Source: Liolophura sinensis (lineage: Eukaryota > Mollusca > Polyplacophora > Chitonida > Chitonidae). From it: 60,000 nt of DNA. The notes beneath the pieces were generated by a model that saw nothing but the letters and a program-made list of their open reading frames with translations, had not been told where the DNA came from and searched no databases. Numbering within the stretch: position 1 is the first letter of the stretch; each line of letters begins with the position of its first letter. The DNA is taken from contig NC_088304.1 of NCBI RefSeq assembly GCF_032854445.1, positions 6,771,704 to 6,831,703 of the forward strand, in the 5' to 3' direction. Shown piece by piece: positions 13,621-24,486 of this stretch. The position numbers and the translations under genes are program-made.

Positions 13621-13737
13621 ATATTTACCTGTCTTCTCCTGCTCCTTGTTGCTGGTATCTTCTCACTGCCCACACAGCTAGATGACGACTCTAAGGCTGT
13701 AGATATCAGCTCCTCAGGAACTAATGCTAATCGCACG
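13609..13737 (+). CDS. Paralogue 1, signal-peptide exon
   Basis: Acceptor CCCCGTATAG ends at 13589. ATG at 13609 starts 43 codons, ending in phase 0 at ACG/GTAGGA. It is close to identical in layout to 24358-24486 and 31119-31247. Confidence 0.75.
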
Positions 13738-15429
13738 GTAGGACTTTCTAACTAATTTTTTGTTTTCAGCCCTTTGTGTTGAGCTCCTAATTTGTGGCTT
13801 CTGTAGCCGAGTCGGTTAGCACCCAGTGCGGTGCAATAACCCAGCAGCCTCCCACAAATGCGGTACCTGTGAGTTCTAGTCCAGCTCATGCTGGCTTCCT
13901 CTCCAGCCGAGCGTTGGAAGGTCTTCCAGCTATCCGCAGATGCTGGTGGGTTTCTCCCGGCCTCCGACCGGTTCCTCCCACCAAAATGATGAAAATATTT
14001 CATCACAAATGATAGTTAAAGGCAAAAAGGACCAAATAAGACTAACACAGAAGGATTACACGTAACATAACAAAATAGGAGTTCAATCCAAGGGATGTGA
14101 AAGCTGGAATTACATGTTGCTTAGAGAGGACTGTAAAGTAGGCTTAATCTTAACCTGGCAAATTGGCCTTTGTTCAGATGGACCTGTAAAACTGGGTTTA
14201 TCTTCAATATCATGAACAGATTGGCTTCTTACATGTACTTAAGGGATTGTACAGAGAGAGTAGGCGTTAGCAGGTATTAATGGATGGGCCGAATGTAGAG
14301 TCATGTTGAAGCAGATGGCACAGAGATGGCTTCAGAATCCTCGCAGTTTTTTGGTTTGTATACATTAATTAATTTCATTTCGTATTAAAGAGACTATAGC
14401 GGAGAGTTTTCCAGGTTCAAATTACTTTTTTTGTATTTACCAAGAATAACTACTCTGAGGAAAATATCAGACTCGTGCCTATAATATTTAAAGTGAAATA
14501 AAGTTTGAAAAAAGTTATAAGGCTACCCGCTTTATAAATTGTACGGCCTTTAATACTGATTTCGAACGGTAACATCTGTTTAAAAGCAAATTATCCTGAT
14601 TGTTCTGAAATAATAGCAAAAATCCGACTGGATTTGCGCTGATGGATGACCGTTAGAAACATTTCCTGTATAGCCTCTTGAACTGTTGTCTGACTGGTTT
14701 TGCAGAGTGACGACCTTGCCTCGTTTTGCGTATATAGCTATTCCTACAGGATCATAGGTATACGCTTCAGCAGAGCCAACAAACGAAGAATCGACAACGC
14801 TTTGGATGGTAAACCACATTGTTCCAAATAACAGAACATCGTTGTTTTTATGTATTTAATTAATTGGTGCTTTATCCGTGTCCAAGAATAGTTCATTTAT
14901 GTGAAGGCGGCCGGTATTATGGTGGAGAGGAAGTCGCCACGAGCTAGATTTCAACATTGGTAAGAGGTATCTGGCTCAGTGTGCTGCGCCAGCACCTAAA
15001 CCACTCTCCAACGGAGGTATCCGGCGTTAACTGTATCACAAAGGTCAAAAATAAGTTGTTGTCCGAGAGTGTTGTTCTTGACAATAAAGATTACATTAGC
15101 ACTAAGAATATAACCCTAACTGAGGTAAACTGACAAAAGGCCGTATTCCACAGGTGACGTGTGACCATTTGCCAACTATCACGCTGTGGTCGCTGTTCAG
15201 GTTTTACACTGTATGCTGTAGCCGTATTTCACAGGTGACGTGTGACCATTTGCCAACTATCACGCTGGGGTCGTTGCTATGGTTTAACTCTTCATGTTGT
15301 AATATTTATACTGTAATTTTGTGTTTGTTACAGCGTTCTTCACAAGACTGTGTGCACTGTAAAACAGTCATCGATCAAGCCAGCGAAACTTATTTTGTGC
15401 TAGTAACATCAATTATTTACCACTATTAA
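13609..15429 (+). CDS. Small secreted cysteine protein, paralogue 1 (shortened C-terminus)
   Basis: Exons are 13609-13737, 14706-14808 and 15347-15429, giving 104 aa. A non-coding first exon lies at about 11200-11265. The signal peptide is MKVQIFTCLLLLLVAGIFS. An acidic/Ser linker follows, then DLASFCVYSYSYRI and, after the last splice, DCVHC. Relative to paralogue 2 the Trp of C-x-W is Tyr-Ser and the region after C-x-x-C is replaced by a short hydrophobic end. The last exon uses the second of two AGs 13 nt apart. The first AG gives an early stop. AATAAA lies at 15498-15503. The family is not firmly recognised; a distant interleukin-17-like cytokine is possible. Confidence 0.6.
13794..13995 (+). 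mobile_element. SINE family 1, old copy lacking tail
   Basis: Head (TAGCCGAGTCGGTTAGCA), B box and body up to TCCTCCCACCA. It lies in the paralogue 1 intron and is more diverged than other copies. Confidence 0.82.
14706..14808 (+). CDS. Paralogue 1, second coding exon
   Basis: 103 nt, phase 0 to phase 1, with a TTTTGCAG acceptor and a GTAAAC donor. It encodes SDDLASFCVYSYSYRIIGIR and then FSRANKRRIDNALD. Confidence 0.7.
14903..15028 (-). mobile_element. SINE family 1, degenerate fragment
   Basis: Minus-strand body and head remnants (GGCCGGTATTATGGTGGAG; TGCTGCGCCAGC). Confidence 0.65.
15085..15300 (+). repeat. Dispersed repeat R4, copy D, 3' part duplicated
   Basis: CCGTATTCCACAGGTGACGT and GACCATTTGCCAACTATCAC occur twice (near 15142 and 15222). 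Confidence 0.72.
15347..15429 (+). CDS. Paralogue 1, last exon
   Basis: 83 nt from the CACAAG acceptor, encoding DCVHCKTVIDQASETYFVLV and then TSIIYHY and TAA. Sequence resembling the missing middle of paralogue 2 resumes after the stop, which suggests an indel history. Confidence 0.55.
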
Positions 15430-15629
15430 TTGTTTGTGTCAGCATTGATGCAAGACATTCAGCTGTAGATGTTCGCTAATTAGATTTTCTGTCATGAAAT
15501 AAACTTTCAAGTTTGCTGTTTTTGTGTGTATGTGTAAATAAACAACTCAAATCACAAAATTCAAATAACCTCGTGTTATATTTAGTAGGCACCTTTGCAA
15601 TCATTGTATTTATTATTTACCGTATATTA

Positions 15630-15700
15630 TTTTTATCTATTTCACTGATGTTTTACGCCGTACTCAAGAATATCTGACTTAAACGACGGCAGTGTGCGAC
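15630..15700 (-). mobile_element. SINE family 1, tail fragment
   Basis: GTTTTACGCCGTACTCAAGA and an adjacent (TTTA)n-like stretch. Confidence 0.7.
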
Positions 15701-16019
15701 TATATGTAGCTATGAATCTTAAACATTAGAGTATGATGGATAGGTAAACGTTATCCCGGGAGGCCAAAAAAAAGAAACGTGTAGGTCACGTGGTTTGCGG
15801 CCATATTTGATTAAAAACGCAGACCAGAATTGGCTTATATTCAAGATACATTTAAATAGCCTACTGTAGTTCGCTTCTGAAGCTGTATATAGTTCACATA
15901 AGATCTCTAATAAATTTCAGGGCCTACAGCAGCCCTCCGAGAGTTACGAAACAGATTTACAAAACGTCTATGTATAAGTTCGTCAGCTGTTGCTAGAACC
16001 TCGGCATCACGCCATGCAG

Positions 16020-16570
16020 CTGTATTTTATTTAGTTATTCATTTATTTACTTGATTGCTGTTCAATGTCGTAGTCAAGAACTTTCCACTGATATGAATGC
16101 GGTCAGGATTATGCGTGGGGGACACCGGTGTGTCGGTATAAACCACTGACATTTGGCAAGTTGCATGAGGTCTTACTACAGGCAAGCACAAGTTTAAATC
16201 TTAAATGGCAAAAGTACAACTGCGCAAATGGCCACAGGAGCGATGCTTGAGGGTACTATATACAGCCACAGTTCCTTCTGGCTTAAAGGCGTAGCAGAAC
16301 AACTCTAGAGCTGGATTTGAGCTTACAGAAAAAGCACTTCCGGTAGAATCCAGCTGTGAACGTCTCTTCTCACGTGCATATGTTGTAGAATAATGTTGAC
16401 CGATACTCGATGAGATTAATATCTATGTATTTGTTGTTTACTAATTTACACTTATACGTAAGCGTTATAGTGGTCAGTTTTGCGTGAGGAAACCGGCGTA
16501 CTTCGGTCAAAGCAATGACCTTTGTCAGGTTACTGAAGAACTTTCTTACGTCCTACGCCACCAAGGCCCC
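16020..16570 (-). mobile_element. Degenerate SINE family 3 remnants
   Basis: Two weak copies: TTACTTGATTGCTGTTCAAT near 16047, and GAAACCGGCGTACTTCGGTC near 16490 followed by CAATGACCTTTGTCAGGTTA. Confidence 0.4.
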
Positions 16571-17403
16571 ACAAAGAACGAGAGCGGGGAATCCCGAAAC
16601 TGAGTGTCTGAGATTGTATGAGATTGGCAGGTTGATAATACACGTGTAATACACGTGCTTTAAAAATGATAGTAAATTATACTGTTTTCCCTCAGCTCAG
16701 TTCAATTCAATTTTAGAACATAAAAAAATTAAATATCTGGCTAAATTAGATCTGACAATGACAGCATTCAAATGAAAGAAATTAGACGGACATGTTTAAA
16801 AGACAAGACAGCACCTGACTAAAACACATTTCAGTCGATAGCAGGATAGTCAAGCTTTCTAAAAAATTATCACACTTTATTGTTTTAATAAGATTTCACA
16901 GAATAACATGTAGAACAAAATGACAATACTGCACAAATGGCTGGTGTGAGTCAATGCAGCCATCTTGAGAATTTCATCCAATCAAACGCGTTGCTATCAG
17001 ATTGCGCGGCCTAAGATATGACGTAGCCTTTACCCATTCACTCCATGAAGTGACATATGATATCACAGACCTATTGCAGAAGACATCATTTTGAGATCGC
17101 TTACAACGATTTAGTTTCACAAACTGATGTAGGGCAGGTCTTTATCATTTACGGACCACCACAGACGTAAAATTAGCTGTCACATAATATTCAACGACGG
17201 TATCAAGACTAAGTTTCACTGGGTTGAAAAAAATGTAAAAAAATATTTCATGCCGGCTTAAGATACTCTGAACGACAGTCTTTCAATGGACATAAACATT
17301 ACTCAGACTCTTTCACTTCAAGGGCAGATAAAATAACCAAACCTTAAAATTCGAAAACCCTAATAATTTTATAACATGAATTAAATACGAATTAGGAAAA
17401 AAA

Positions 17404-17405
<2 letters not shown>

Positions 17406-17469
<64 letters not shown>
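17406..17469. repeat. (AT)n microsatellite
   Basis: About 30 AT dinucleotides. Confidence 0.98.
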
Positions 17470-17472
<3 letters not shown>

Positions 17473-18239
17473 GACGAAAATATAATTTATGATATAGACC
17501 AATGGCCTTCAAATACTTGATGACAGTATCACCAGCAATGCTGTGAAATATATTGAATCTAAAGTCGACCCTGTAGAATCTTTGCCGAGTATGAGCAAAG
17601 TTTACACCGTCGACCAGAATGCCGTAAACGGATTCACATCCAACACACTAGGGAGCACTGCTCCCATGGAGAATATGATTGAGTGTTAACCGAGAATGCC
17701 TAAGAAAATTGAAGGGGGTTATGTAAAGACATACAATTCACAGATTTCAACTGTACCGGAAAGAGGCAAGGATTGTTTTAGAAAAGATTGATCTTTGCCT
17801 ATCTATTTTTTGTAGTAATAAGCATGACCTCGGCCAGGCAATTTGCAGACTATGTCGATTTCACTACTTGTGGGACCTTGGTGACAATGAGGGATCGACG
17901 ACTCGAGAGATTACGTTCGCGTCCACCGTTCGTTGAAGACCGCTTGTTTTATTGGCGGCAATACGGAATAGATGGGTCATTTACCCGGACTCTCCGGCTT
18001 TTTTCTCTTTGTAAAAAGAAGACAACCATCTTATGACTGATGAATTCTTCAATATGGCGTTAAGCAAGAACTAATGAAATAAATAAATAGATTTATGCGA
18101 GCTGATTGAAAACGTCAAACAACAGAGATTATCTAACAAATGCAGGACCTTCTCTTACGTTGCTATCAGTCGGATGACAGTAACATTATTTATGTGGATT
18201 GCTATATGGTTCCAGGGGCAGTGTAATTTACTCCTAAAG

Positions 18240-18360
18240 TTAAGTATTTATACGAACAGTTATAATAAACCATAAAATGACGTAAATTGTGAAGGAGTCG
18301 CATTTATCAACCATTTGCCAACTATCACCATGTCGCTGCTACTTTTTTTCTTTATATTTC
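18240..18360 (+). repeat. Dispersed repeat R4, copy E (partial)
   Basis: CAACCATTTGCCAACTATCA followed by CCATGTCGCTGCTAC. Confidence 0.6.
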
Positions 18361-19429
18361 TTTGTTCCGAGTAAGTAATGAATTCTATTCGAAAAAATGA
18401 GAAAAATATATTCGATATTAGAACTGATAGGAAAACTGGGAATCAGCCTGGAATGTTTTGCTATTTTATCCCGATTTTCCTGCAAATGTGAAAAAATCCC
18501 AGTGGTCATCCATTTCAGTGCTCATAGAAAAACAACCAATAAGTATGGTGGTAACCATCGCCCAATATGGACGAAGGGAGGCAACTGCAATGGATTTAAC
18601 GGTTGCGTGAAACCTTTGGTAGTTTTAGTAAACGCGCCGAAAGTCTCCAACCTTTTTCCTGGGGCATAAAATGGCTTAAGCTACAGCTGTCCTCATGCGG
18701 TCAGTCCGGAATCTAATAACCCTGCATTCGTGATAGCTGTCATAACAATTCTGTGAGGTAAAGACTACGAAAGGGGAACACCAGGCTGGCCTGTGTTCCG
18801 AGTCATTTCCTGAAACGTCATGTGCTAAAATTTCCAGCAAAGACGGACATTGTGCATAAATTACCAGGCTCTTTAAGAGATAAAATATGGCTAAAAAGAA
18901 ATTTCACTTTCATTTTTTATGGTACTATTTTTCTTAATTTTTCTTAAAACCGTAATCTAAAAACCGTGAAAAAATCCTAAAATGGACAACAGATCTAATA
19001 TTTGGACATAAAGTCCTTCATTTAAAGGAAACGATAATACAGGAAAGTAAAAAGGTATTTTATACGTTTATTTACTTTATTTATACGCTTGAAATTTTAC
19101 TCAGAATCAAAGAGTGGTATAACAAGATTATTAGATTTTAGTTTATTGACTACGGCTTTTAACTACGATATTTCTCATCCGTTTGCAAATATACCTAAAC
19201 CTTGTATTCATTCCACTCTAGTTATAAAGTTTTAGGACTGCGCCTAATCTTACAGTGTAATTACCACTCATCGAAACTGACATACATTACCCAATTTTGC
19301 TTATAATTTCTTCTACGCATACAAAAAAAAACACAACACAGAAACTTGTGTTGTTTTCATTCAACAAAGAAATGTGTTAAAGAAATGTGATATAAGAAAA
19401 TACAAAGTGGCGTTGAAGTAATCATTGAT

Positions 19430-19618
19430 CCTCCATGGCCGAGGTGGTTATCACACCAGTGTGGCGCAACGACTCAAAATCCTCTCACCAATGCGGTCGT
19501 CGTGAGTTCAAGTCCAGCTCAAGTTGACTTCCTCGCATTGACTGGTTTCCTCCCACCATAATTTTGTCCGCCGTCGAACTGGTCTTTAAAACATTCTTGA
19601 GTACGGGCGTAAACCACA
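19430..19618 (+). mobile_element. SINE family 1 with internal deletion
   Basis: Head and B box (GTGAGTTCAAGTCCAGC) are followed after a deletion by TCCTCCCACCATAAT and the ATTCTTGAGTACGG tail. Confidence 0.85.
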
Positions 19619-19942
19619 TTCACATATACAAACCGTCAAACATAATGGACACCACAGCTCAATGATCGCGAGGCCAATTCCCATAGCAACGTTCATTCTT
19701 TGCATCGGAACAGACATTCGTATATGAGCCGTTAATAAAAAAAGACCAATGCTCTCAAAAAATTTAATTTAACATAAGTTAAATTTAACAGAAAGCCTAT
19801 TGTTTGAGTGATGCAAGAATGTATTCTGGCATTGCAGCAGATCATACCGTTTAATATAGCACACATATTCTGTTAATTCAGCCTAAGGCTTCTACTAGAC
19901 TAACAGGGTATTATGTTGAATATGACACAGTAATATGTTATA

Positions 19943-20098
19943 CTCTCCGGCCGTACGTGGGAAGGTCTGACAGCAACCTGCGGAAGGTCGTGGGTTTCCC
20001 CCGGGGTCTGCCCGGTTTCCTCCCACCATAATGCTGGCCGCCGTCGTATAAGTGAAATATTCTTGAGTACGGCGTAAAACACCAATCAAATAAATAAA
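19943..20098 (+). mobile_element. SINE family 1, 5'-truncated
   Basis: Starts at CTCTCCGGCCGTACGTGG and runs to the tail (AAATAAAT)n. Confidence 0.9.
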
Positions 20099-20111
20099 TA
20101 ATATGTTATAA

Positions 20112-20315
20112 TACTCAGCTGGTGAGCACGCGAGGGCAGCGTAATGACCCTGGAGCCTCTCAACAATGCGGTCGCTGTGAGTTCAAGTCCAGCTCATGCT
20201 GGCTTCCTCTCCGGCCGTACGTGGGAAGGTCTGTAACCAACCTGCGGATGGTCGTGGTTTCCTCCGGACTCTGACCGGTTTCCTCCCATCATAATGCTGG
20301 CCGCTGTCGTATAAG
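20112..20315 (+). mobile_element. SINE family 1, tail missing
   Basis: Head from about the A box through GCTGGCCGCTGTCGTATAAG. It follows the previous copy directly, so one element may have inserted next to or into the other's tail. Confidence 0.88.
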
Positions 20316-20447
20316 GGAAGTGTTCCGATCTACCGGCAAGTGGCCACATGATGTATTTCAAACGGCCACAGAATACAATAACATGAGCAGCGGACGTCAG
20401 TCGAGGTAGAGTCATTTGTGACGGTATTCATGGCCCGGTCAGCGATA

Positions 20448-20545
20448 AGTGTGTGAGTGAGTGAGTGCTTGGGGTTTAACGTCGTACTCAGTCAGCAATA
20501 AGGTAGCGACATTACTTGCAGGGTCACTAGGACAACAGACTGAAG
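20448..20545 (-). mobile_element. SINE family 2, tail fragment
   Basis: GTGAGTGAGTGAGTGCTTGG and GGTTTAACGTCGTACTCAG, the reverse complement of the family 2 tail. Confidence 0.65.
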
Positions 20546-20741
20546 TCAACAGATTATTTTTATTTTATTATTATTATTATTATTTTGTTGTTGTTGTTGT
20601 AATCGCAGGGCTAATTTCCAAAACCACGTTCAACATAAACCACAAAGGACTACAAATTTATATAAATTACGAAATCAAGATGAATTCATACAAGAAGAAC
20701 CAATCGACAGTTTTCGATGATGTTTGGAAGACACAAGGAAT

Positions 20742-20796
20742 GTTCTAAGCGAGTTATTCTTGAGTACAGCGTAAAACAGTAATCAAATAAATAAAT
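20742..20796 (+). mobile_element. SINE family 1, tail fragment
   Basis: TATTCTTGAGTACAGCGTAA followed by an AATCAAATAAATAAAT tail. Confidence 0.75.
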
Positions 20797-21419
20797 GACT
20801 CCTTTCACAAAAAGACACTATAGACATATCGCTGGTGTGAGATGAATTGACTGCCTGTATGGTCTCCATTGATTTGCCTGTTGAAAATACGATAAGGCCA
20901 TTACACTTTAAAATATTACATAATCTATTCCAGTTCTATGCGCACTCAATATATAGTATAAATGAAACAGTCACTCAGGGTTTTTTTTATCCGGAGTTAA
21001 CTCCCTTTCTACCTAGGCCGTAGTTTTGAACAGTTCAGCTGAACGGCTAGAAGTGCTCCAGTGCAATACTTGCCATCTTGTACATTTACAGTAAACCACA
21101 GTGATATTAATAAAGATCCAGCTTGTAAAGCCAGTTTTTCACCAATCAGTGTTTTACCACTCTGTTGCCGTGTGACATTATGTGCTTCAGTGGCCATCAA
21201 GCAGGTAACACACCCAAGCACTGTAAGCGTGTATGACGTAAGAGAAAGACTTGCGAAAAATGTTACGTCCTAGAACGTTAAAACAGACATTCGCACATCA
21301 ATTGTCTACCATGATATAAAAGACTACAACAAAGGTAGATTAACCAGAGCATCGGCCAAAATGTGAAGTTCCTTGAATTTCTCATTTATTTTCGTGAAAT
21401 TCGGAGAAACCATGTATCA

Positions 21420-21530
21420 ATTTACTTATTTGATTGGTGTTTTACGCACTAGTCAAGAATATTTCACTTATACGACGACGGCCAGCATTATGGATGGAGG
21501 AAACACCGTACAGCATCAGTTCAGAGACAT
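21420..21530 (-). mobile_element. SINE family 1, 3' fragment
   Basis: Minus-strand tail and part of the body (TTTGATTGGTGTTTTACGC; GCCAGCATTATGG). Confidence 0.82.
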
Positions 21531-21539
21531 TCCGATAAG

Positions 21540-23150
21540 TACAAACTGAGCCCCACCTTTTGGGTGTCCCATACGTCGGTGTGGGAATTGATGGAGGGAT
21601 GATTATGGTCCTTTGTCCACTATTGCAAAGGACAATGGAAGTATATCAAATAAGAAATAAGGACGGGTTTAAGTCAAGAGAAACCTGTGAGTGCCAAATA
21701 AGTCCAAAACAGTTACCCTATAGGTTACACCAGCGCATTGATTTTCCTTAATATTTATGTAGTAAATCTGACAACTTCAACCTCAAAAACATATATCCCC
21801 TTACTTTCGCTTGTTACCATGTCATACCACCACATGCAGCTTGCACTTTTTTCGAGAAGATATGAAAAAATCAACCTAGCATTACAACCATTTTTGAGCT
21901 GTGGTTGCTGGAAGTGAAGTCATAGCATTTTGGAACCTTCGTAACCTCCAGGGGGGTGGGTAGAAACACTGGTTAAAAAGTTTTCACTTCTATCTAAAAC
22001 AGACAACTGATATATTGTAATTAGGTGCACAACAGAAGTACAGATATTCACCGTGTATCAACAACCTAAAATGTATGTGTGACAGTAGTACCCAATCAGT
22101 GCTCCTGCACTCGTCAATTCGGAGACAAATCTTGGATCCAACTGCCTGAACTGCGCTAGTGTAACCTTTAATCAAAGAGCCCTAATTACTGGCGAATCAA
22201 GTGGGAAGGGTGCATAGATCAGGAGAGTCCTACCCTCCACCCTTTAAAAGCCCAGCATCTTGTTGCAAACAATGTTACAAACAATGTTACAAACAATGTT
22301 ACAAACAAATATATCGCAGACTCTTATCAAAATTTTCGTAGCTCTACAAAATATTATATGATATGAGCTCTATTAATATAAATATGTGGGATTTTTGGTG
22401 TTCCTTTGGGGAGATGAAGTTTGGTGTTGATCTTTTCTTGAATGAGTTATAGTACAGTATGATCTAATCATGCGTCCTCAGCTGTAAGGGTTACGTATAA
22501 CAAACTGAGATTTGTACACAACACGGATTCCAACACAACCAATTTACAAGCACTAATTTCGAAACCTGCATGTCAATAGTTTTTTTTTTTTATGTTTCCA
22601 TTTTGGAAGTTTGGTGCTGTTCACAGGTTTCTGTATATAAAACCGATATTCGCGTTTTACGATGTAGGAATCACTCATTTAACGTATTCTTACAGGCCAT
22701 ATTTGTTCAAAATTGTGTAAGGCCTCCTATCCTCAGTAGCCACAGAAATTTCACAATTTAAAATACTGAGAATTAATGAAAAAATGTATGAATTTTAGGA
22801 AAAGGAGAAATATGTTGTTAATATATTTAAACATCATTTTAGTCACCAAAAATCACCTAAAACGTGTTTCCGGCTAGATCTTCAGGAGTCTATAGGCGGT
22901 GGTAGTCGCACATTCCTCATAACGTCTGGCTGGATGTGCCCCCTGACTGAGATAGTACAAGATAAAAACATGGCAGCCTGATAGTCTGATAGTCTGATTG
23001 TCAAATGTAGTCACTGAAACCCGGCCTCTAATCAGTTACCTTCAGCTGAACTGCTTTTCCCTTCGGCGAAAACTGTCATAAACTATAACAAATTCCCCAA
23101 AGCCCGGCATTTCCGGTTAATCGTATACCGCTGTTACCGCCACATCACGT
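21540..23150. other. Gene-free stretch upstream of paralogue 2
   Basis: Apart from the 12-bp tandem repeat I see no supported exon or repeat. Confidence 0.5.
22262..22308. repeat. 12-bp tandem repeat
   Basis: ACAAACAATGTT repeated about four times. Confidence 0.92.
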
Positions 23151-23159
23151 GAATAGATA

Positions 23160-23256
23160 GTTAACAAAAAGGCAAGAACAGCTCCTCAGATCCTGCAGAA
23201 CTTCTGTCAGCCAATCAGACTGTACGGGACAAGATATCTTCGACAAGGCCTGACAG
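23160..23256 (+). other. Putative non-coding first exon region, paralogue 2
   Basis: GGCCTGACAG/GTATAC at 23256 matches GGCCTGCCAG/GTATAC at 28949 upstream of paralogue 3. About 130 bp of similar sequence follows in both, including TTTTAACGGAAG versus TTTTTACGGAAG. The start is not determined and no TATA box was seen. Confidence 0.35.
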
Positions 23257-23757
23257 GTATACTGTTATTTTATCACAATCTCTCTGATATAGATTTTTGC
23301 TTTAGAATTTTTACATTAATTCCACTGGAATTTCACCCGGTATGGGATTTTAACGGAAGCTGGTAGGTGCATGCCACGGTACGTTTTTACAAAATGCTCT
23401 CCATTCAATTGTAGAAGTTATTCGTTATAACGGTTAGTTCGTCAAATTCGGATTATAACGAAGTTTAAATTCGTTTTTCAAGTGAACAAATTATAGGCCT
23501 AGGTTAAAACGACATTATTCATACTTTATTACCTGCCAATGAATTCCACATTGTTGTTACATCAGTGAACTAATTGTGCGCAAACATAGGCTGTTTTAGA
23601 AAGGCTAATTGACAAAATATCTGTTTGAGATATGGATATGTTTGCCGTGATGGTGTAGGCTTGTAAATGTTATGTCCGCATGCCTGCTTTACAAACCTCT
23701 CCTCTTGTGTCTCATTGCAATCGTCTTTATGCAAATATGCACATGCTGATGTTTGGG

Positions 23758-23762
23758 ACACA

Positions 23763-23794
<32 letters not shown>

Positions 23795-23796
23795 CA
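23758..23796. repeat. (ACGC)n microsatellite
   Basis: About nine ACGC tetranucleotides. Confidence 0.97.
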
Positions 23797-24099
23797 TATT
23801 TATGTATACAACAAACATGTTACATATGCCTGCATGGTTCAGTGGCTCTATTATTTATATATTCTCTTGAGATTGCATGATATGATATGCTTGGTGAGGC
23901 CAGCATGCCTTCGTACTGTGATGGTTGACTGCTTACGCTGAGGTAACGCGGGATTCAGTTAGCAAATGTGAATTAGCAGGTAAATTAACATTATTTAAAG
24001 TTTTAAGGCACACAAAGAACATGTAAAGTTGTGGGCAAAGTTTACATGTATATAGGTTTATACCCAGGTAGGCTAATATGGATTGATAAATATTGTATG

Positions 24100-24270
24100 C
24101 CTTCTACATGATTAACGTGTACCGGTACCATGTAAATGAGTATTTTGTACCTTATAAATGAGTACCATGTGCTTTGTAAATGAGTACTGTGTATCTTGTA
24201 CATGAATACTGTGTACCTTGTATGAGAGTTGGGTGCCTTGTGCCTTCTGTTCCTTGTGCCTGTACCTTGG
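24100..24270. repeat. 22-bp minisatellite, short version
   Basis: About eight units related to GTACCTTGTACATGAATACT, in the 5' intron of paralogue 2. It corresponds to the large array at 29046-30905. Confidence 0.88.
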
Positions 24271-24357
24271 TACTGTCTTTCCAATAGAAGTAAATTTCAG
24301 AATGTAACCTTGCTGGTGGTAATTTCTGTCCTATACAGCATCACCCTCTAAGCCACG

Positions 24358-24486
24358 ATGAAGGTACAGATATGTACCTGTCTTCTCCTGCTCTTTGCTG
24401 CTGGTATCTGTTCACTGCCCGCACAGGTAGATGACAGTTCTGAGGCTGTAGAGATCAGCTCCTCACTGTCTGATGCCAATATCACG
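24358..24486 (+). CDS. Paralogue 2, signal-peptide exon
   Basis: Acceptor CCTATACAG ends at 24338. ATG at 24358 starts 43 codons, with donor ACG/GTAGGA. It encodes MKVQICTCLLLLFAAGICS and then the acidic linker. Confidence 0.75.

Larger units (their letters stand above)
15700..19430. other. Gene-free stretch between paralogues 1 and 2
   Basis: Holds SINE remnants, the (AT)n tract and R4 copy E. The frame at 17788-18036 starts with TTG and shows no family motif. Confidence 0.5.

Noticed and set aside
17788-18036. Frame with a hydrophobic start resembling a signal peptide
   Set aside because: The first codon is TTG, with no ATG in a usable place and no recognisable domain.
21061-21273. Cysteine-containing plus-strand frame before paralogue 2
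   Set aside because: Starts on GTG, has no matching counterpart upstream of paralogues 1 or 3, and no clear splice context. It could be an exon but is not supported.
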